Shown here: one piece after another, positions 18,785 to 29,011 of the stretch
Layout of the letters: each line of letters starts with the position of its first letter
Position numbering within the stretch: the stretch's first letter is position 1
NCBI GenBank assembly: GCA_028689145.1
Contig: JAQTWT010000007.1
Span: forward strand, 62,001 to 126,000
Reading direction: 5' to 3'
Origin: Gallionella sp.
GTDB lineage: Bacteria > Pseudomonadota > Gammaproteobacteria > Burkholderiales > Gallionellaceae
Length of the DNA stretch: 64,000 nt
Notes under the pieces: model-generated
Database searches by the model: none
Told to the model about the DNA's origin: nothing
What the model saw: only the letters and a program-made list of their open reading frames with translations
Translations under genes and position numbers: made by a program

Positions 18785-19959
18785 CTGTTAATCACTTGTA
18801 GTTGCGTCTGCGCCATTTTCAGTTGCTCCTCGCAATGTTTAAAACAGAGTGGTTGTAGCGCGTGAGGAAAACATTCCATGATCACTTCGAATTCATCCGC
18901 GATTTCTTCTGCAAGCACAGCGTCATTTGTTAATTGAGCGAGTGCATTTTGTGCGGTCGCTTTGTTCACCCGGCAGATGACTGCCACATGGATAGGCAAC
19001 TGCTGCTCCATGCTGACCGTTAATGCCTTTTCGTAGGAAAAGATCGCTTCTTTTAAGCGATCAGGGTTTTCTTCCGACTCGCCGAGATGATGCAAAGCGG
19101 CAGCCCGATTGTTATGGGTGGCAGTCAGCTCCAATGCGTAATTGTCCGCGTCGAGTGCGGGCAGGGCATTCTTATAGGCAACAACGGACTTTTGAAATTG
19201 ACGGTTGCCTTTAAGCAGTTTGCCGAACGCATGCAAGGTGGCCCCCAGTTGATGCATGGTGTACATCCAATCTTCCGGTGACTTTTCACGTGTCCAAACC
19301 AGCAAAGCGTTGGTGTAAGCATCTACAGCGATCTTTAACGGCGGCGTGGCTTCAAGTAGCCGACCAAGCGCCTGGTTGGCCGTGCCCAGGTTGTATTGCG
19401 TAGCGGCCCATTCCAGGGGAGAGCTTTCCTGGCTGAACTCCTCCAATGCCTTGCCAAAACACAGGATGGCCCGTTCAAACAATGTTGCATCTCTGCGCTG
19501 CTGCCCAAGCGCGGCAAGAATGTTTCCGAGATTGTTCTGCGTCTCCGCCCAGACCAATGGCTCCCGCGCACGGCTGATCTTTGCGGCAAGATCGGTTGTA
19601 TCGTTAACGTGAAATTCGCGTAGCGATTCGTTTGCCTCCTCGCCCGCTTGCGGGAGAGGATTGAGGTGAGGGAAACGGTCATGGTAAGTTTCATCATTAG
19701 GGGTGGCACACTTGCCATGACCGTTAGTGTCTGCCAGCGCTGCCTCAAGCGCCTCGCGCAAACTCTCATAGATCCGGGCGCTGAAACGGTGCTGCTCATA
19801 ATTTCCCCGCGCGTAACGATAATTATCCGCTACTGTAACTTGGGTATCCGGGGCCGCCGCTGCGGCCATCTCTGCACTCAGCATGCCGATAGAATTCGCG
19901 ATGGCACGTTCCAGCACCCTGTTCGGCGGGAAAATGATGTAATTGGTTGAGAAATTCAT
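18781..19959 (-). CDS. TPR-repeat protein with in-frame R1 repeat insertion
   Basis: TPR-like repeats (NLGNILAALGQQRRDATLFERAILCFGKALEEF); GHGKCATPNDETYHDRFPHLNPLPQAGEEANESLREFHVN is encoded by the R1 repeat. Confidence 0.75.
   Translation of the reverse strand: MNFSTNYIIFPPNRVLERAIANSIGMLSAEMAAAAAPDTQVTVADNYRYARGNYEQHRFSARIYESLREALEAALADTNGHGKCATPNDETYHDRFPHLNPLPQAGEEANESLREFHVNDTTDLAAKISRAREPLVWAETQNNLGNILAALGQQRRDATLFERAILCFGKALEEFSQESSPLEWAATQYNLGTANQALGRLLEATPPLKIAVDAYTNALLVWTREKSPEDWMYTMHQLGATLHAFGKLLKGNRQFQKSVVAYKNALPALDADNYALELTATHNNRAAALHHLGESEENPDRLKEAIFSYEKALTVSMEQQLPIHVAVICRVNKATAQNALAQLTNDAVLAEEIADEFEVIMECFPHALQPLCFKHCEEQLKMAQTQLQVINS
19605..19728. repeat. R1 repeat copy inside the TPR ORF
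   Basis: aacgtgaaattcgcgtagcgattcgtttgcctcctcgcccgcttgcgggagagg...acggtcatggtaag...cttgccatgaccgtta. Confidence 0.85.
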
Positions 19960-20465
19960 TTTGCCCGGTCGAGTATTTCGTTCAGGTCTGGATCGGCACC
20001 GACCGCTCCGCCAAGCTCGATCTCTTCCTCGGTAGCTTCACGTATAGACAGCACTTCCAGCATGAAAGTGACTTCTCTGCCGCACAGGGGGTTGTTGCCG
20101 TCCACAGTCAGTGTCTTGTCGTCGAATCGGGTAACGATAAAGTTTCTGGGCTCACCCTTGTCATTTTCCATGGTGATGGTCATGCCGATCTCCCGGTATT
20201 CTTCCGGGACATTTTCTATATGATCGGTAAATACCAGTGATTCATCCCGCTCGCCGTATAACTTGGTAGTGTCTATCGGCACCTCGATGATGTCGCCGAC
20301 TTTTTTGCCATACAGCTCTTTTGTCACTTCCTCGGACATCACATCATTCACGCCGTGAACATAAGCCAGCGGATAATCCACAGTAACGAGTATGTCGCCG
20401 GTTTTGTTATCGACGACCTTGTAATTCAGTTCAACGAATTTTTCGTCTTCAATCGTATCTGACAT
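19956..20465 (-). CDS. SlyD-like FKBP-type peptidyl-prolyl isomerase
   Basis: VELNYKVVDNKTGDIL...YGKKVGD...VDGNNPLCGREVTF; start at ATG 20465. Confidence 0.85.
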   Translation of the reverse strand: MSDTIEDEKFVELNYKVVDNKTGDILVTVDYPLAYVHGVNDVMSEEVTKELYGKKVGDIIEVPIDTTKLYGERDESLVFTDHIENVPEEYREIGMTITMENDKGEPRNFIVTRFDDKTLTVDGNNPLCGREVTFMLEVLSIREATEEEIELGGAVGADPDLNEILDRAK

Positions 20466-20557
20466 GAATAGAACGCCCAATAAATCCAAAATATTCAATG
20501 TTACTAAAAGCCCTTCGACAAGCTCAGGGCGAACGGTTTGATTTAATCAGCGTTTCC

Positions 20558-20908
20558 TTAGAACAGCGTAGCGCCGAAAATTCTCACCTTGTCTTTTTCA
20601 TAACCCAGCACCAGTCTTCCCAGCCATTCACTGTTGTTCTTTTTGTTTATCACTTTATATAAAACAGTGACATATTCTCCGCGGCGTATCATGCCGAGAT
20701 ACGAATAATCTTCCGACAGGTTCTTCGCAAGGTCGCTTCTCGCAAACTGCTTGCCCATTTCAACCTCATTGGCACCCGTAATAAAAGAGCTCGAAAAATT
20801 ACGCGTGAAAGCACCGTAATTTCCTTCATTGGAGTACTTGATAAGATCGGCCCACATCGGGTGTGCCAACGCTAAAATCTCTTCGTCTGTTTTTTCAATA
20901 ATGTTCAT
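20558..20908 (-). CDS. hypothetical protein
   Basis: 116-aa ORF with coding-like composition. Confidence 0.55.
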   Translation of the reverse strand: MNIIEKTDEEILALAHPMWADLIKYSNEGNYGAFTRNFSSSFITGANEVEMGKQFARSDLAKNLSEDYSYLGMIRRGEYVTVLYKVINKKNNSEWLGRLVLGYEKDKVRIFGATLF

Positions 20909-20996
20909 AAAATATCTCGCCTACCGATAAAAAAGGACCAACAAAAATATGCCGGTCCTTTCTAACATACTAACAAGTTATGGCAAATATTTTTTC

Positions 20997-21034
20997 GCAG
21001 GCCTGATTTTACAAAACCGGTAAATCAGGCCTGC
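20997..21034. terminator. strong hairpin downstream of aprA
   Basis: gcaggcctgattt ... aaatcaggcctgc, 13-bp perfect stem. Confidence 0.55.
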
Positions 21035-21040
21035 ATTTGC

Positions 21041-22933
21041 TTAGTGGTGGTCTGTTGGCGCCGCTTTCTCTACGTCACCTACCAGATGGTAGAGCGGTGC
21101 TTTTTCCATCGTGTACTCACCCGTCTTGGGATCGCGACGGGAAACGGTCAACACGTGCCAGTTCTGGTCATCCAGCTTCATGACATCACCACGGTAGTAG
21201 TATCCCGGCCAGCGTGTTTCCTTACGGAACAGCGTATGTTGGAATACGCTTTCAGAAGTCAGGAAACGATGCTTCAGCTCCCATGCACGCAGCAATTCAT
21301 GGATATCTGATGCGGCAACCTTTTCCAGATCTTCACCCAGAATCGACATCTTCTTCAGACCGATGTTCAGGAGCTTGTCGTTGGTCATGTAGTTAACACC
21401 AAAACCACCACAGTACTCATCCATCATCTTCTGCAAACGATCAAGACCCTGTCTCGGATTGATGAAGTTGGGATTGACGGTACCGGCAACCACTTCATTG
21501 CTGAAAACACGGTAAGTTTCCAAGGGCTTGTAGACCTGTTCCCTGCGACGATTGATCTGGTCGTCGGAAACACGGATGCCCTCTGCTTTGCCATCATCGA
21601 TATATTTACAGGCAGCCTTGGCAGCCAGACGACCTTCGGTGAAAGAACCTGACGAGAAGGCGTGCGGTGTGCCGCCTACCGCATCACCTGCACCGAACAG
21701 ACCTTCAATAGTCGTCATGCGGTTATAGCCCCAGTAGTATTCCGGCGGAGATAAATCTTCCGGACCCGAACACCATGCACCGCAACCGGTAGCATGTGAA
21801 CCCATGACATAGGGCTCGGAGGTGGTCAGCTCGGGGTTTTCGTACTTGGGATCAACGTCTGTGGCTGCCCAAAGTACCGCCTGACCAACGGTCATACCCA
21901 GGAAGTTGTGCCAACCGATTTCTTCAAGATGAGGGTCTTGGAAGGCTTCCATGGTGACCATGTGAATCGGGCCGCGACCGGCATTCACCTCGTTGATGAT
22001 TGCATGGTTACGCAGGCAGGTCGGGATGGGCCTGTGTGTTCTGTGCGAGACTTCCGGGTCCAGGTATTCCTTGCCTACCATTTGCTGAAGTGCCGGGAAC
22101 CACTTTGACTCATACTCTTCACCGTAGCCATTCTGGGTATAGGTCTTGAGGTGCAGGAAGTAGGCACCGACCGGGCCGTAACCATCCTTGAAGCGGGCCA
22201 GCACGATACGGTTTTCCATTTGTGTCATCTTTGCACCGGCTTCGATCATCAGGCCATATGCAGAACCCGAAGACCACGGTGCATACCAGACACGCCCCGC
22301 ACCTTCACCGATAGAACGCGGCTTAAAGATGTTGGAAGCGCCACCGGCACCACAGATGACGGTCTTGGACTTGAACACGTGGTAGTTACCCGTGCGGACA
22401 TTAAAGCCCACGGCACCGGCAACACGGTTCTCTTTGGATTCATCCATCAGCAGGTGAGTCACGCAGATGCGGTTGAAAACCTTGTCCGCTGATTTCTTGG
22501 CTGCATCAGCAACGATAGGCTTATAGGATTCACCATGAATCATGATCTGCCAACGCCCTTCACGCAGATACGAACCCTTCTTCTCGTTGCGCATGATGGG
22601 CAGCCCCCACTCTTCAAAGTTATGCACAGTGGAGTCAACGTGGCGCGCCATGTCAAACAGCAAGTCTTCGCGCACCATCCCCATCAGGTCGATACGTGCA
22701 TAGCGCACATGATCTTCGGGATTGTTCTCGCCAAAGCGTGTGCCCATGTAACAGTTGATCGCATACAGGCCCTGGGCTACCGCACCGGAACGCATGATGT
22801 TTGCCTTTTCGGCGATGACGATCTTCTTGTTCTGCCCCCAATATCTTGCCTCGAAAGCCGCACCCGTACCGCCCAAGCCCGCACCTACAACCAGGATGTC
22901 GATATTGTCTTCAATAATTGTCGAGTAGCTCAT
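21041..22933 (-). CDS. aprA: adenylylsulfate reductase subunit alpha
   Basis: FAD-binding VGAGLGGTGAAFEARYW...NCYMGTRFGENNPEDHVRYARIDLMG typical AprA. Confidence 0.97.
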   Translation of the reverse strand: MSYSTIIEDNIDILVVGAGLGGTGAAFEARYWGQNKKIVIAEKANIMRSGAVAQGLYAINCYMGTRFGENNPEDHVRYARIDLMGMVREDLLFDMARHVDSTVHNFEEWGLPIMRNEKKGSYLREGRWQIMIHGESYKPIVADAAKKSADKVFNRICVTHLLMDESKENRVAGAVGFNVRTGNYHVFKSKTVICGAGGASNIFKPRSIGEGAGRVWYAPWSSGSAYGLMIEAGAKMTQMENRIVLARFKDGYGPVGAYFLHLKTYTQNGYGEEYESKWFPALQQMVGKEYLDPEVSHRTHRPIPTCLRNHAIINEVNAGRGPIHMVTMEAFQDPHLEEIGWHNFLGMTVGQAVLWAATDVDPKYENPELTTSEPYVMGSHATGCGAWCSGPEDLSPPEYYWGYNRMTTIEGLFGAGDAVGGTPHAFSSGSFTEGRLAAKAACKYIDDGKAEGIRVSDDQINRRREQVYKPLETYRVFSNEVVAGTVNPNFINPRQGLDRLQKMMDEYCGGFGVNYMTNDKLLNIGLKKMSILGEDLEKVAASDIHELLRAWELKHRFLTSESVFQHTLFRKETRWPGYYYRGDVMKLDDQNWHVLTVSRRDPKTGEYTMEKAPLYHLVGDVEKAAPTDHH

Positions 22934-23415
22934 CAGTATTGCACTCCCTTTTTGATTTCCAGGCCATTGGATTGCAGTGTATGCAGGCCACCTTCATCCA
23001 TGCGTATATATTTCGGCTCGTTGAACAGCAGTTGGCTGTCGCGCATCTCCTTGCTTGGAGCCGGCACCTCTGCGAGCTTCGGTGTCGCCGAACCCCAGGG
23101 CTTGGTCGTGATAGGCGCCAGCAGCTCCATATCTTTTTTGCCGTTGCGGAACTTGATGCGCCACGCAATCGTGCCTTTCTCTTCATCGCGGATCACGCGA
23201 ACACTGTGTCCCAGTGGTGCAAAGTCGGCATAGCCGCGTACATCAATCGCCTGATGCGGACATGCTTTCACACAGGAATAGCATTCCCAGCACATGCTGG
23301 GTTCGATGTTGTAAGCACGGCGCAGCTTCTTGTCGATGTGCATGATGTCGGACGGGCAGATGTCTACGCACTCTCCACAACCATCACAACGCGTCATATA
23401 TACAAAGGTTGGCAT
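22933..23415 (-). CDS. aprB: adenylylsulfate reductase subunit beta
   Basis: MPTFVYMTRCDGCGECVDICPSDIMHIDKKLRRAYNIEPSMCWECYSCVKACPHQAIDVRGYADFAPLG. Confidence 0.97.
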   Translation of the reverse strand: MPTFVYMTRCDGCGECVDICPSDIMHIDKKLRRAYNIEPSMCWECYSCVKACPHQAIDVRGYADFAPLGHSVRVIRDEEKGTIAWRIKFRNGKKDMELLAPITTKPWGSATPKLAEVPAPSKEMRDSQLLFNEPKYIRMDEGGLHTLQSNGLEIKKGVQY

Positions 23416-23458
23416 AAGTTACTCCTCAATTTCTTATCGAAAATTAGTCAAGACAGCA

Positions 23459-24295
23459 TTAGTAGTGGTTTGGTCTTTCAGCCTTGATACAAAGCCCCAT
23501 GTTTGGCGGGTTCTTGCCCATATACATGGGGATATCCGGAAACTTGCGCTGTACTTCAGGATCAGTCAGGTCATAGTCGGGCGGCAGATTCTCCCGGGAA
23601 CCATCGGCCATAGTGATTTTTTTCTGGTGGGCCGCTGCAGGCTTGAAGAACATATGGGCAAATTTGGAAAAATATACGCCGCCAAAGAGAACGGTACTTG
23701 CCAGGATGAACAAGGCAAAGAACACGGTTAATCCACCGCCGGTAAACGACCAGATCAATGCGAAAGTCGAGGTGGCAAGCAGCGAAAGAATAAACAAATC
23801 AGCACGCTCGAAGCGAAACCATGGCAGCCCTTCCGCGGACACATCCACGCGGATAAAAATCCAGAACCAGTATCCGCCAACGGCCAGCATCAGTGCGCCG
23901 ATATGCCATAGCTGTGGCAGCAGGGCGGGCGTGGGCATTTCCGGTGTCGGATAGCCAAAAATCATGATTGCGGTAGTCGCAATAAAAATAATGGTCCCGT
24001 ACATGGTCAACAGATGGGAAAGCCTGCGTCTTGGATTGCTGAATTCGCCGGAAGTTAATACTTCGTTCACCAGCACCGAAGCGGCAATCGATACTTTTTC
24101 TCCGCCGCTGACTGACCGTTTTGCGCTCTTCTTCGCTTTTTTCGCATTCTCGAAAAAGTACTGCGCGCTTTTCTTATGCATCATGTCAAGTATCGTCCCG
24201 CCCATGACCAGCAGAACCATAAGAACGACATATCCTTGCATCATTGCGGGCGATATAACTTCTGAAAGTGCTGCAAAGTGGTTGATCGTAAACAT
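23459..24295 (-). CDS. aprM: APS reductase membrane anchor AprM-like
   Basis: Multi-TM protein between sat and aprBA. Confidence 0.75.
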   Translation of the reverse strand: MFTINHFAALSEVISPAMMQGYVVLMVLLVMGGTILDMMHKKSAQYFFENAKKAKKSAKRSVSGGEKVSIAASVLVNEVLTSGEFSNPRRRLSHLLTMYGTIIFIATTAIMIFGYPTPEMPTPALLPQLWHIGALMLAVGGYWFWIFIRVDVSAEGLPWFRFERADLFILSLLATSTFALIWSFTGGGLTVFFALFILASTVLFGGVYFSKFAHMFFKPAAAHQKKITMADGSRENLPPDYDLTDPEVQRKFPDIPMYMGKNPPNMGLCIKAERPNHY

Positions 24296-24348
24296 CGGTT
24301 CCTCCTCAAAAATATTAGTGGCAAATTATCTGTCCAACGATTGGTGAT

Positions 24349-25524
24349 TTATCCGCTATTCAATCCTACGTAATACTTGCGCAATACCTCCAGCACTTCG
24401 GGGCGACTGAATTCCGGCGGCACGTCGGAACCTTCCGATAGCATTTTGCGTAACTGTGTGCCCGAGACCTGGAGGCGATCAGCGTCGTCGTGCGGGCAGG
24501 TGCGCCCCGAGGCCATGCCGCCGCATTTGTAGCACCAGAATGAGATGTCTATTTTCATCGCTTCCGTCTGCAATGCGCCTTTGGGCAGCAGATCGAAAAT
24601 ACGATGAGCATCGAACGGCCCGTAGTAGCTGCCGACACCGGCGTGGTCGCGCCCCACAATTTGGTGCGAGCAGCCGTAGTTCTGCCGGAACAGCGCGTGC
24701 AGCAAGGCTTCGCGCGGCCCGGCATAGCGCATGTCGAGCGGGTATCCGCCTTGCACCACGGTTTTGGCAACAAAGTAATTTTTGGTCAGCGCAATGATGG
24801 CGTGGGTGCGTACCTCGGCCGGGATGTCGCCGGGTTTGAGGTTGCCTAACAGCGAGTGGATAAGCACCCCATCGCAGACCTCGATCGCCACCTTGGCGAG
24901 ATATTCGTGCGAGCGGTGCATGGGATTGCGCGTTTGGAACGCGGCGACTTTGCTCCAGCCCAGGCTTTCAAACAACGCACGCGTTTCGCTCGGAGTCATG
25001 AACAGCGCGCCGTATTTTTGCGGGAAACCGCCTTGCGACAGCACTTTCACCGGGCCGGCGAGATTCACTGCACCTTGCTCCATGACCATTTTTACGCCGG
25101 GGTGCTTGATGTCGGTGGTGCCGAACACGGTGGCGCATTCATGCGCTTTGTCGATGCTGTACTTTTCAGTGACCATCATCGTGGCGATGATGCTATCGTC
25201 GTCCGGATCGGTCAGCGCAACGGTTGTACCGGTGCTGATCGCGTCCGCAGTGCTTTGGTCGGTGGAGAGGGTGATGGGGATCGGCCAAAACAGGCCGTTG
25301 GTCATGGTCATGCCGTCGCAGACACCCTGCCAGTCGGCGTGTGTCATGAAGCCGCCGAGCGGGGTGAAACCGCCGATGCCGAGCATGATGAGGTCGCCTT
25401 TTTCGCGCGAACTTACGCGAACTTTGGTGAATGCTTTGGCGCGACGGAGTTCCGCGATCAGCTCTTCGCCCGTTAGCAACAGTGGTTTGAGATTGCCCCC
25501 GCCGTGCGGAGTCACCAATGCCAT
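24349..25524 (-). CDS. sat: sulfate adenylyltransferase (dissimilatory type)
   Basis: [30 protein letters not shown] motifs. Confidence 0.96.
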   Translation of the reverse strand: MALVTPHGGGNLKPLLLTGEELIAELRRAKAFTKVRVSSREKGDLIMLGIGGFTPLGGFMTHADWQGVCDGMTMTNGLFWPIPITLSTDQSTADAISTGTTVALTDPDDDSIIATMMVTEKYSIDKAHECATVFGTTDIKHPGVKMVMEQGAVNLAGPVKVLSQGGFPQKYGALFMTPSETRALFESLGWSKVAAFQTRNPMHRSHEYLAKVAIEVCDGVLIHSLLGNLKPGDIPAEVRTHAIIALTKNYFVAKTVVQGGYPLDMRYAGPREALLHALFRQNYGCSHQIVGRDHAGVGSYYGPFDAHRIFDLLPKGALQTEAMKIDISFWCYKCGGMASGRTCPHDDADRLQVSGTQLRKMLSEGSDVPPEFSRPEVLEVLRKYYVGLNSG

Positions 25525-25555
25525 GCTTGTCTCCCTTTTTCAGTCAGCTACTTAC

Positions 25556-25696
25556 GGGAACCTCTATAAATCCAAACTTCGTCGCGATGCTGCGTTGCTC
25601 AAAAAATTTTAACGCTTACATATAAAACATATGCGGCGCCCTAAAATTTATTTCGCGCCTTGCCTCGCTTAGAATTTTGAATTTATAAAGGCTCCC
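25556..25696. mobile_element. MITE-like element with ~22-bp TIRs (GGGAACCTCTATAAATCCAAA)
   Basis: Left gggaacctctataaatccaaac and right revcomp agggagcctttataaattcaaaa are imperfect inverted repeats. Confidence 0.75.
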
Positions 25697-25769
25697 TTAT
25701 GAGATTTCAGGCTTGGCACAATAGAGTAACAGCGTCGAGTCAGCGATAGCTCTGATGGGTTGAGGGTTG

Positions 25770-25818
25770 CCCCCCTCTTACGGGTTATGTTGCCACCCCC
25801 TCATCACGGTTATGGAAG
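25770..25818 (+). promoter_or_regulatory. candidate sulfur-regulon motif, site B (sat/soeA divergent region)
   Basis: ccccctcttacGGGTTATgttgccaccccctcatcacGGTTATGG. Confidence 0.4.
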
Positions 25819-25914
25819 CCGTGGCGTGCGATACGCATACTTACGCACCTGAAAAGCTGACCATTTTGGTATGGCTGTTGCATCTCGATAATTACACAAA
25901 TAACCCAGCCTCCC

Positions 25915-28830
25915 ATGTCATCAACACCACTGCACGATCCATTTGCCAATCCTGTCGCGGATGCGAAGACCGAAGTTCGCAATACCACCTGCTACATGTG
26001 TGCTTGCCGTTGCGGTATTCGTGTGCATCTGCGCAACGGTGAGGTGCGCTATATCGACGGCAATCCCAACCATCCGCTGAATAACGGTGTGATCTGTGCC
26101 AAGGGTTCATCCGGCATCATGAAGCAGTATTCACCGGCGCGCTTGACCAAGCCGTTGCGCCGCAAGCCGGGCAGCGAGCGCGGTGCGGGCGATTTCGAGG
26201 AAATCAGCTGGGAAGAGACCTTCTCCATCCTGACCGAGCGCTTGGGCAAGCTGCGCGCCACCGATCCGAAGAAGTTCGCATTGTTCACCGGCCGCGACCA
26301 GATGCAGGCGCTGACCGGCCTGTTCGCACGCCAGTTCGGCACGCCAAACTATGCGGCGCACGGCGGCTTCTGTTCGGTGAATATGGCGGCGGGCATGATC
26401 TATACCATCGGCGGTTCCTTCTGGGAATTCGGTGGCCCCGATCTGGAGCGCTCCAAGCTGTTCATCATGATCGGCACTGCGGAAGACCATCACTCCAATC
26501 CGATGAAGGTCGCACTGTCCAAGTTCAAGCGCGAAGGCGGGCGTTTCATCTCCATCAACCCGGTGCGCACCGGCTATTCCGCCATCGCCGACGAGTGGGT
26601 GCCGATTCGTCCCGGCACCGACGGCGCATTGTTCCTCGCATTGATCCACGAGATCATCGCGCTCGGCCTGTATGACCGCGATTTTCTGGTGCGCTATACC
26701 AACTCCGGCCAACTGGTGAATCTCGATGCCGCACACGACGAGTTCGGCATGTTCGTGCGCACCGAGGTGCCAGAAGAAGAGGGTTGCTACGATCCGCAGA
26801 ATAAACTGTGGTGGGATCGCAATACCGACAAGGCCGTCATCACCCACACCGAAGGCGCGGATCCCTTTCTGCTCGGCGAGTTCAAGTTGCCCGACGGTGT
26901 CGCGGTCAAGCCCGCGTTCCAGTTGCTGCAGGATCGCGTCAAGGATTACACGCCGGAATGGGCGGAGCAGATCACCGGCATTCCGGCCGACACCATCAAG
27001 CGTCTGGCGCATGAAATGGGCATCACCGCGCGCGACCAGAAGATCGAGCTGCCGATTGCCTGGACGGATAGCTGGGGCAAGGAACACGACACTGTCACCG
27101 GCAACCCGGTGGCCTTCCACGCGATGCGCGGACTCGCGGCGCATTCCAACGGTTTTCAGACGATCCGCGCGTTGTCGATTCTGATGACGCTGCTGGGCAC
27201 CATCGACCGGCCCGGCGGTTTCCGCCACAAGGCACCGTTCCCGCGTCCCATCCCGCCTTGCGCGCGCACGCCGAACGACCCGCGCGCGGTGCAGCCAAAT
27301 CAGCCGCTGGACGGCATGCCGCTGGGCTGGCCGTCCGACCCGGACGACCTGTTCGTCAATGCCGACGGCAGTCCGGTGCGTATCGATAAGGCGTTCTCGT
27401 GGGAGTATCCGCTGTCGGTGCACGGCCTGATGCACAACGCCATCACCAACGCATGGCGCGGCGACCCGTACAAGATCGACACCCTGCTGATGTTCATGGC
27501 CAACATGGCGTGGAACTCGAGCATGAACACCAGTGAAGTGCGCAAGATGCTGGTCGACAAGGAAGAGGACGGCACATACAAGATTCCGTTCATCGTGGTG
27601 TGCGATGCCTTCCATTCCGAGACCACCGCATTTGCCGATTTGATCCTGCCGGACACGACTTACCTTGAGCGCCATGACGTGATGTCCATGCTCGACCGCC
27701 CGATTTCGGAATTCGACGGCCCGGTGGATTCGGTGCGCATTCCGGTGCTGCCGCCGACCGGCGAATGCAAGCCGTTCCAGGAAGTATTGATCGAACTCGG
27801 TACGCGATTGAAGTTGCCGGCGTTCGTCACGCCGGACGGTACGCGCAAATATAAAAACTATCCCGACTTCATCGTCAACTGGGAGACCGCGCCGGGTTCC
27901 GGCATCGGCTTCCTGTCCGGCTGGCGCGGCAAGGGCGGCGAAAAGTCCATCAAGGGCGAGCCGAACCCGAACCAGTGGGAGATGTACGCCAAGAACGATT
28001 GCGTGCATCACCATGTGCTGCCGCGCTCCTACCAGTTTATGCGCAACTGGAACAAGGGCTATCTTGAATGGTCGCAGCGCAGCGGCATCACGCGCTATTC
28101 CGAACCTATCCTGATTCATCTCTATTCCGAGGTGTTGCAGAAATTCCGTCTGGCCGCGCAGGGCAAGAGCATCACGCGCCAGCCGCCCAAGCATCTGGCG
28201 AAACGCATCGAGACCTATTTCGACCCGCTGCCGTTCTACTACGAGCCGCTGGAAGTGCAGACCAGCGACAAACTGAAATATCCTCTGTCGGCGCTGACGC
28301 AGCGCCCAATGGCGATGTATCACTCGTGGGATTCGCAGAATGCCTGGTTGCGCCAGATCCACGCGCACAACTATCTCTACGTCAACTCGCAGACCGCAAA
28401 GGATGCGGGTATCGCCGACGGCGACTGGATATGGTGCGAATCGCAATGGGGCAAGGTGCGCTGCATGGCGCGCTACAGCGAGTCGGTGGAGCCGGGTACG
28501 GTGTGGACTTGGAATGCCATCGGCAAAGCGGCGGGTGCATGGAATCTGTCGCCCGATGCGAACGAATCGCAGCAGGGCTTTTTGCTCAATCATCTAATCT
28601 CGGAAGAGTTGCCGCCGCAAGCTGACGGCAAGCGCTTCTCCAACTCCGATCCGATCACCGGACAGGCGGCGTGGTACGACGTGCGCGTGCGCATCTACAA
28701 AGCGGAGGAGGGCGAGCCTGAGCAGACCTCGCCGCAATTTGCACCCATGAAGAAATATCCCGGTATGAAGCAACATCCAGCTTGGTTGAGGTATTTCGGC
28801 GGCGGCAAGCAGAAGGGCGGTGCGAAATGA
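25915..28830 (+). CDS. soeA: sulfite dehydrogenase molybdopterin subunit SoeA
   Basis: Mo-bisPGD oxidoreductase: CYMCACRCGIRVHLRNGEVRYIDGNPNHPLNNGVICAKG; followed by FeS and membrane subunits. Confidence 0.93.
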   Translation: MSSTPLHDPFANPVADAKTEVRNTTCYMCACRCGIRVHLRNGEVRYIDGNPNHPLNNGVICAKGSSGIMKQYSPARLTKPLRRKPGSERGAGDFEEISWEETFSILTERLGKLRATDPKKFALFTGRDQMQALTGLFARQFGTPNYAAHGGFCSVNMAAGMIYTIGGSFWEFGGPDLERSKLFIMIGTAEDHHSNPMKVALSKFKREGGRFISINPVRTGYSAIADEWVPIRPGTDGALFLALIHEIIALGLYDRDFLVRYTNSGQLVNLDAAHDEFGMFVRTEVPEEEGCYDPQNKLWWDRNTDKAVITHTEGADPFLLGEFKLPDGVAVKPAFQLLQDRVKDYTPEWAEQITGIPADTIKRLAHEMGITARDQKIELPIAWTDSWGKEHDTVTGNPVAFHAMRGLAAHSNGFQTIRALSILMTLLGTIDRPGGFRHKAPFPRPIPPCARTPNDPRAVQPNQPLDGMPLGWPSDPDDLFVNADGSPVRIDKAFSWEYPLSVHGLMHNAITNAWRGDPYKIDTLLMFMANMAWNSSMNTSEVRKMLVDKEEDGTYKIPFIVVCDAFHSETTAFADLILPDTTYLERHDVMSMLDRPISEFDGPVDSVRIPVLPPTGECKPFQEVLIELGTRLKLPAFVTPDGTRKYKNYPDFIVNWETAPGSGIGFLSGWRGKGGEKSIKGEPNPNQWEMYAKNDCVHHHVLPRSYQFMRNWNKGYLEWSQRSGITRYSEPILIHLYSEVLQKFRLAAQGKSITRQPPKHLAKRIETYFDPLPFYYEPLEVQTSDKLKYPLSALTQRPMAMYHSWDSQNAWLRQIHAHNYLYVNSQTAKDAGIADGDWIWCESQWGKVRCMARYSESVEPGTVWTWNAIGKAAGAWNLSPDANESQQGFLLNHLISEELPPQADGKRFSNSDPITGQAAWYDVRVRIYKAEEGEPEQTSPQFAPMKKYPGMKQHPAWLRYFGGGKQKGGAK

Positions 28831-28858
28831 ACTGCCCGCTGAATCAACACCAAACTGT

Positions 28859-28958
28859 CCCCCCCTTTGCAAAAGGGGGGGTAGGGGGGATTTTTGCGCA
28901 CCAGGGGCTTGCAGCAAAAGGAAAATCCCCCTCAGTCCCCCTTTTGCAAAGGGGGAAG
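28859..28958. repeat. palindromic repeat between soeA and soeB (same family as 13275-13371)
   Basis: cccccccctttgcaaaaggggggg...cccccttttgcaaaggggg. Confidence 0.85.
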
Positions 28959-29011
28959 CTGATTGCAGCGCATGAGTTATCGTTTGAAGATATGAAATTG
29001 AAAGGCGCGCT

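Noticed and set aside
26131-28593. 820-aa minus-strand ORF opposite soeA
   Set aside because: Shadow ORF created by high-GC codon bias of soeA; the sense strand has a convincing molybdopterin oxidoreductase.
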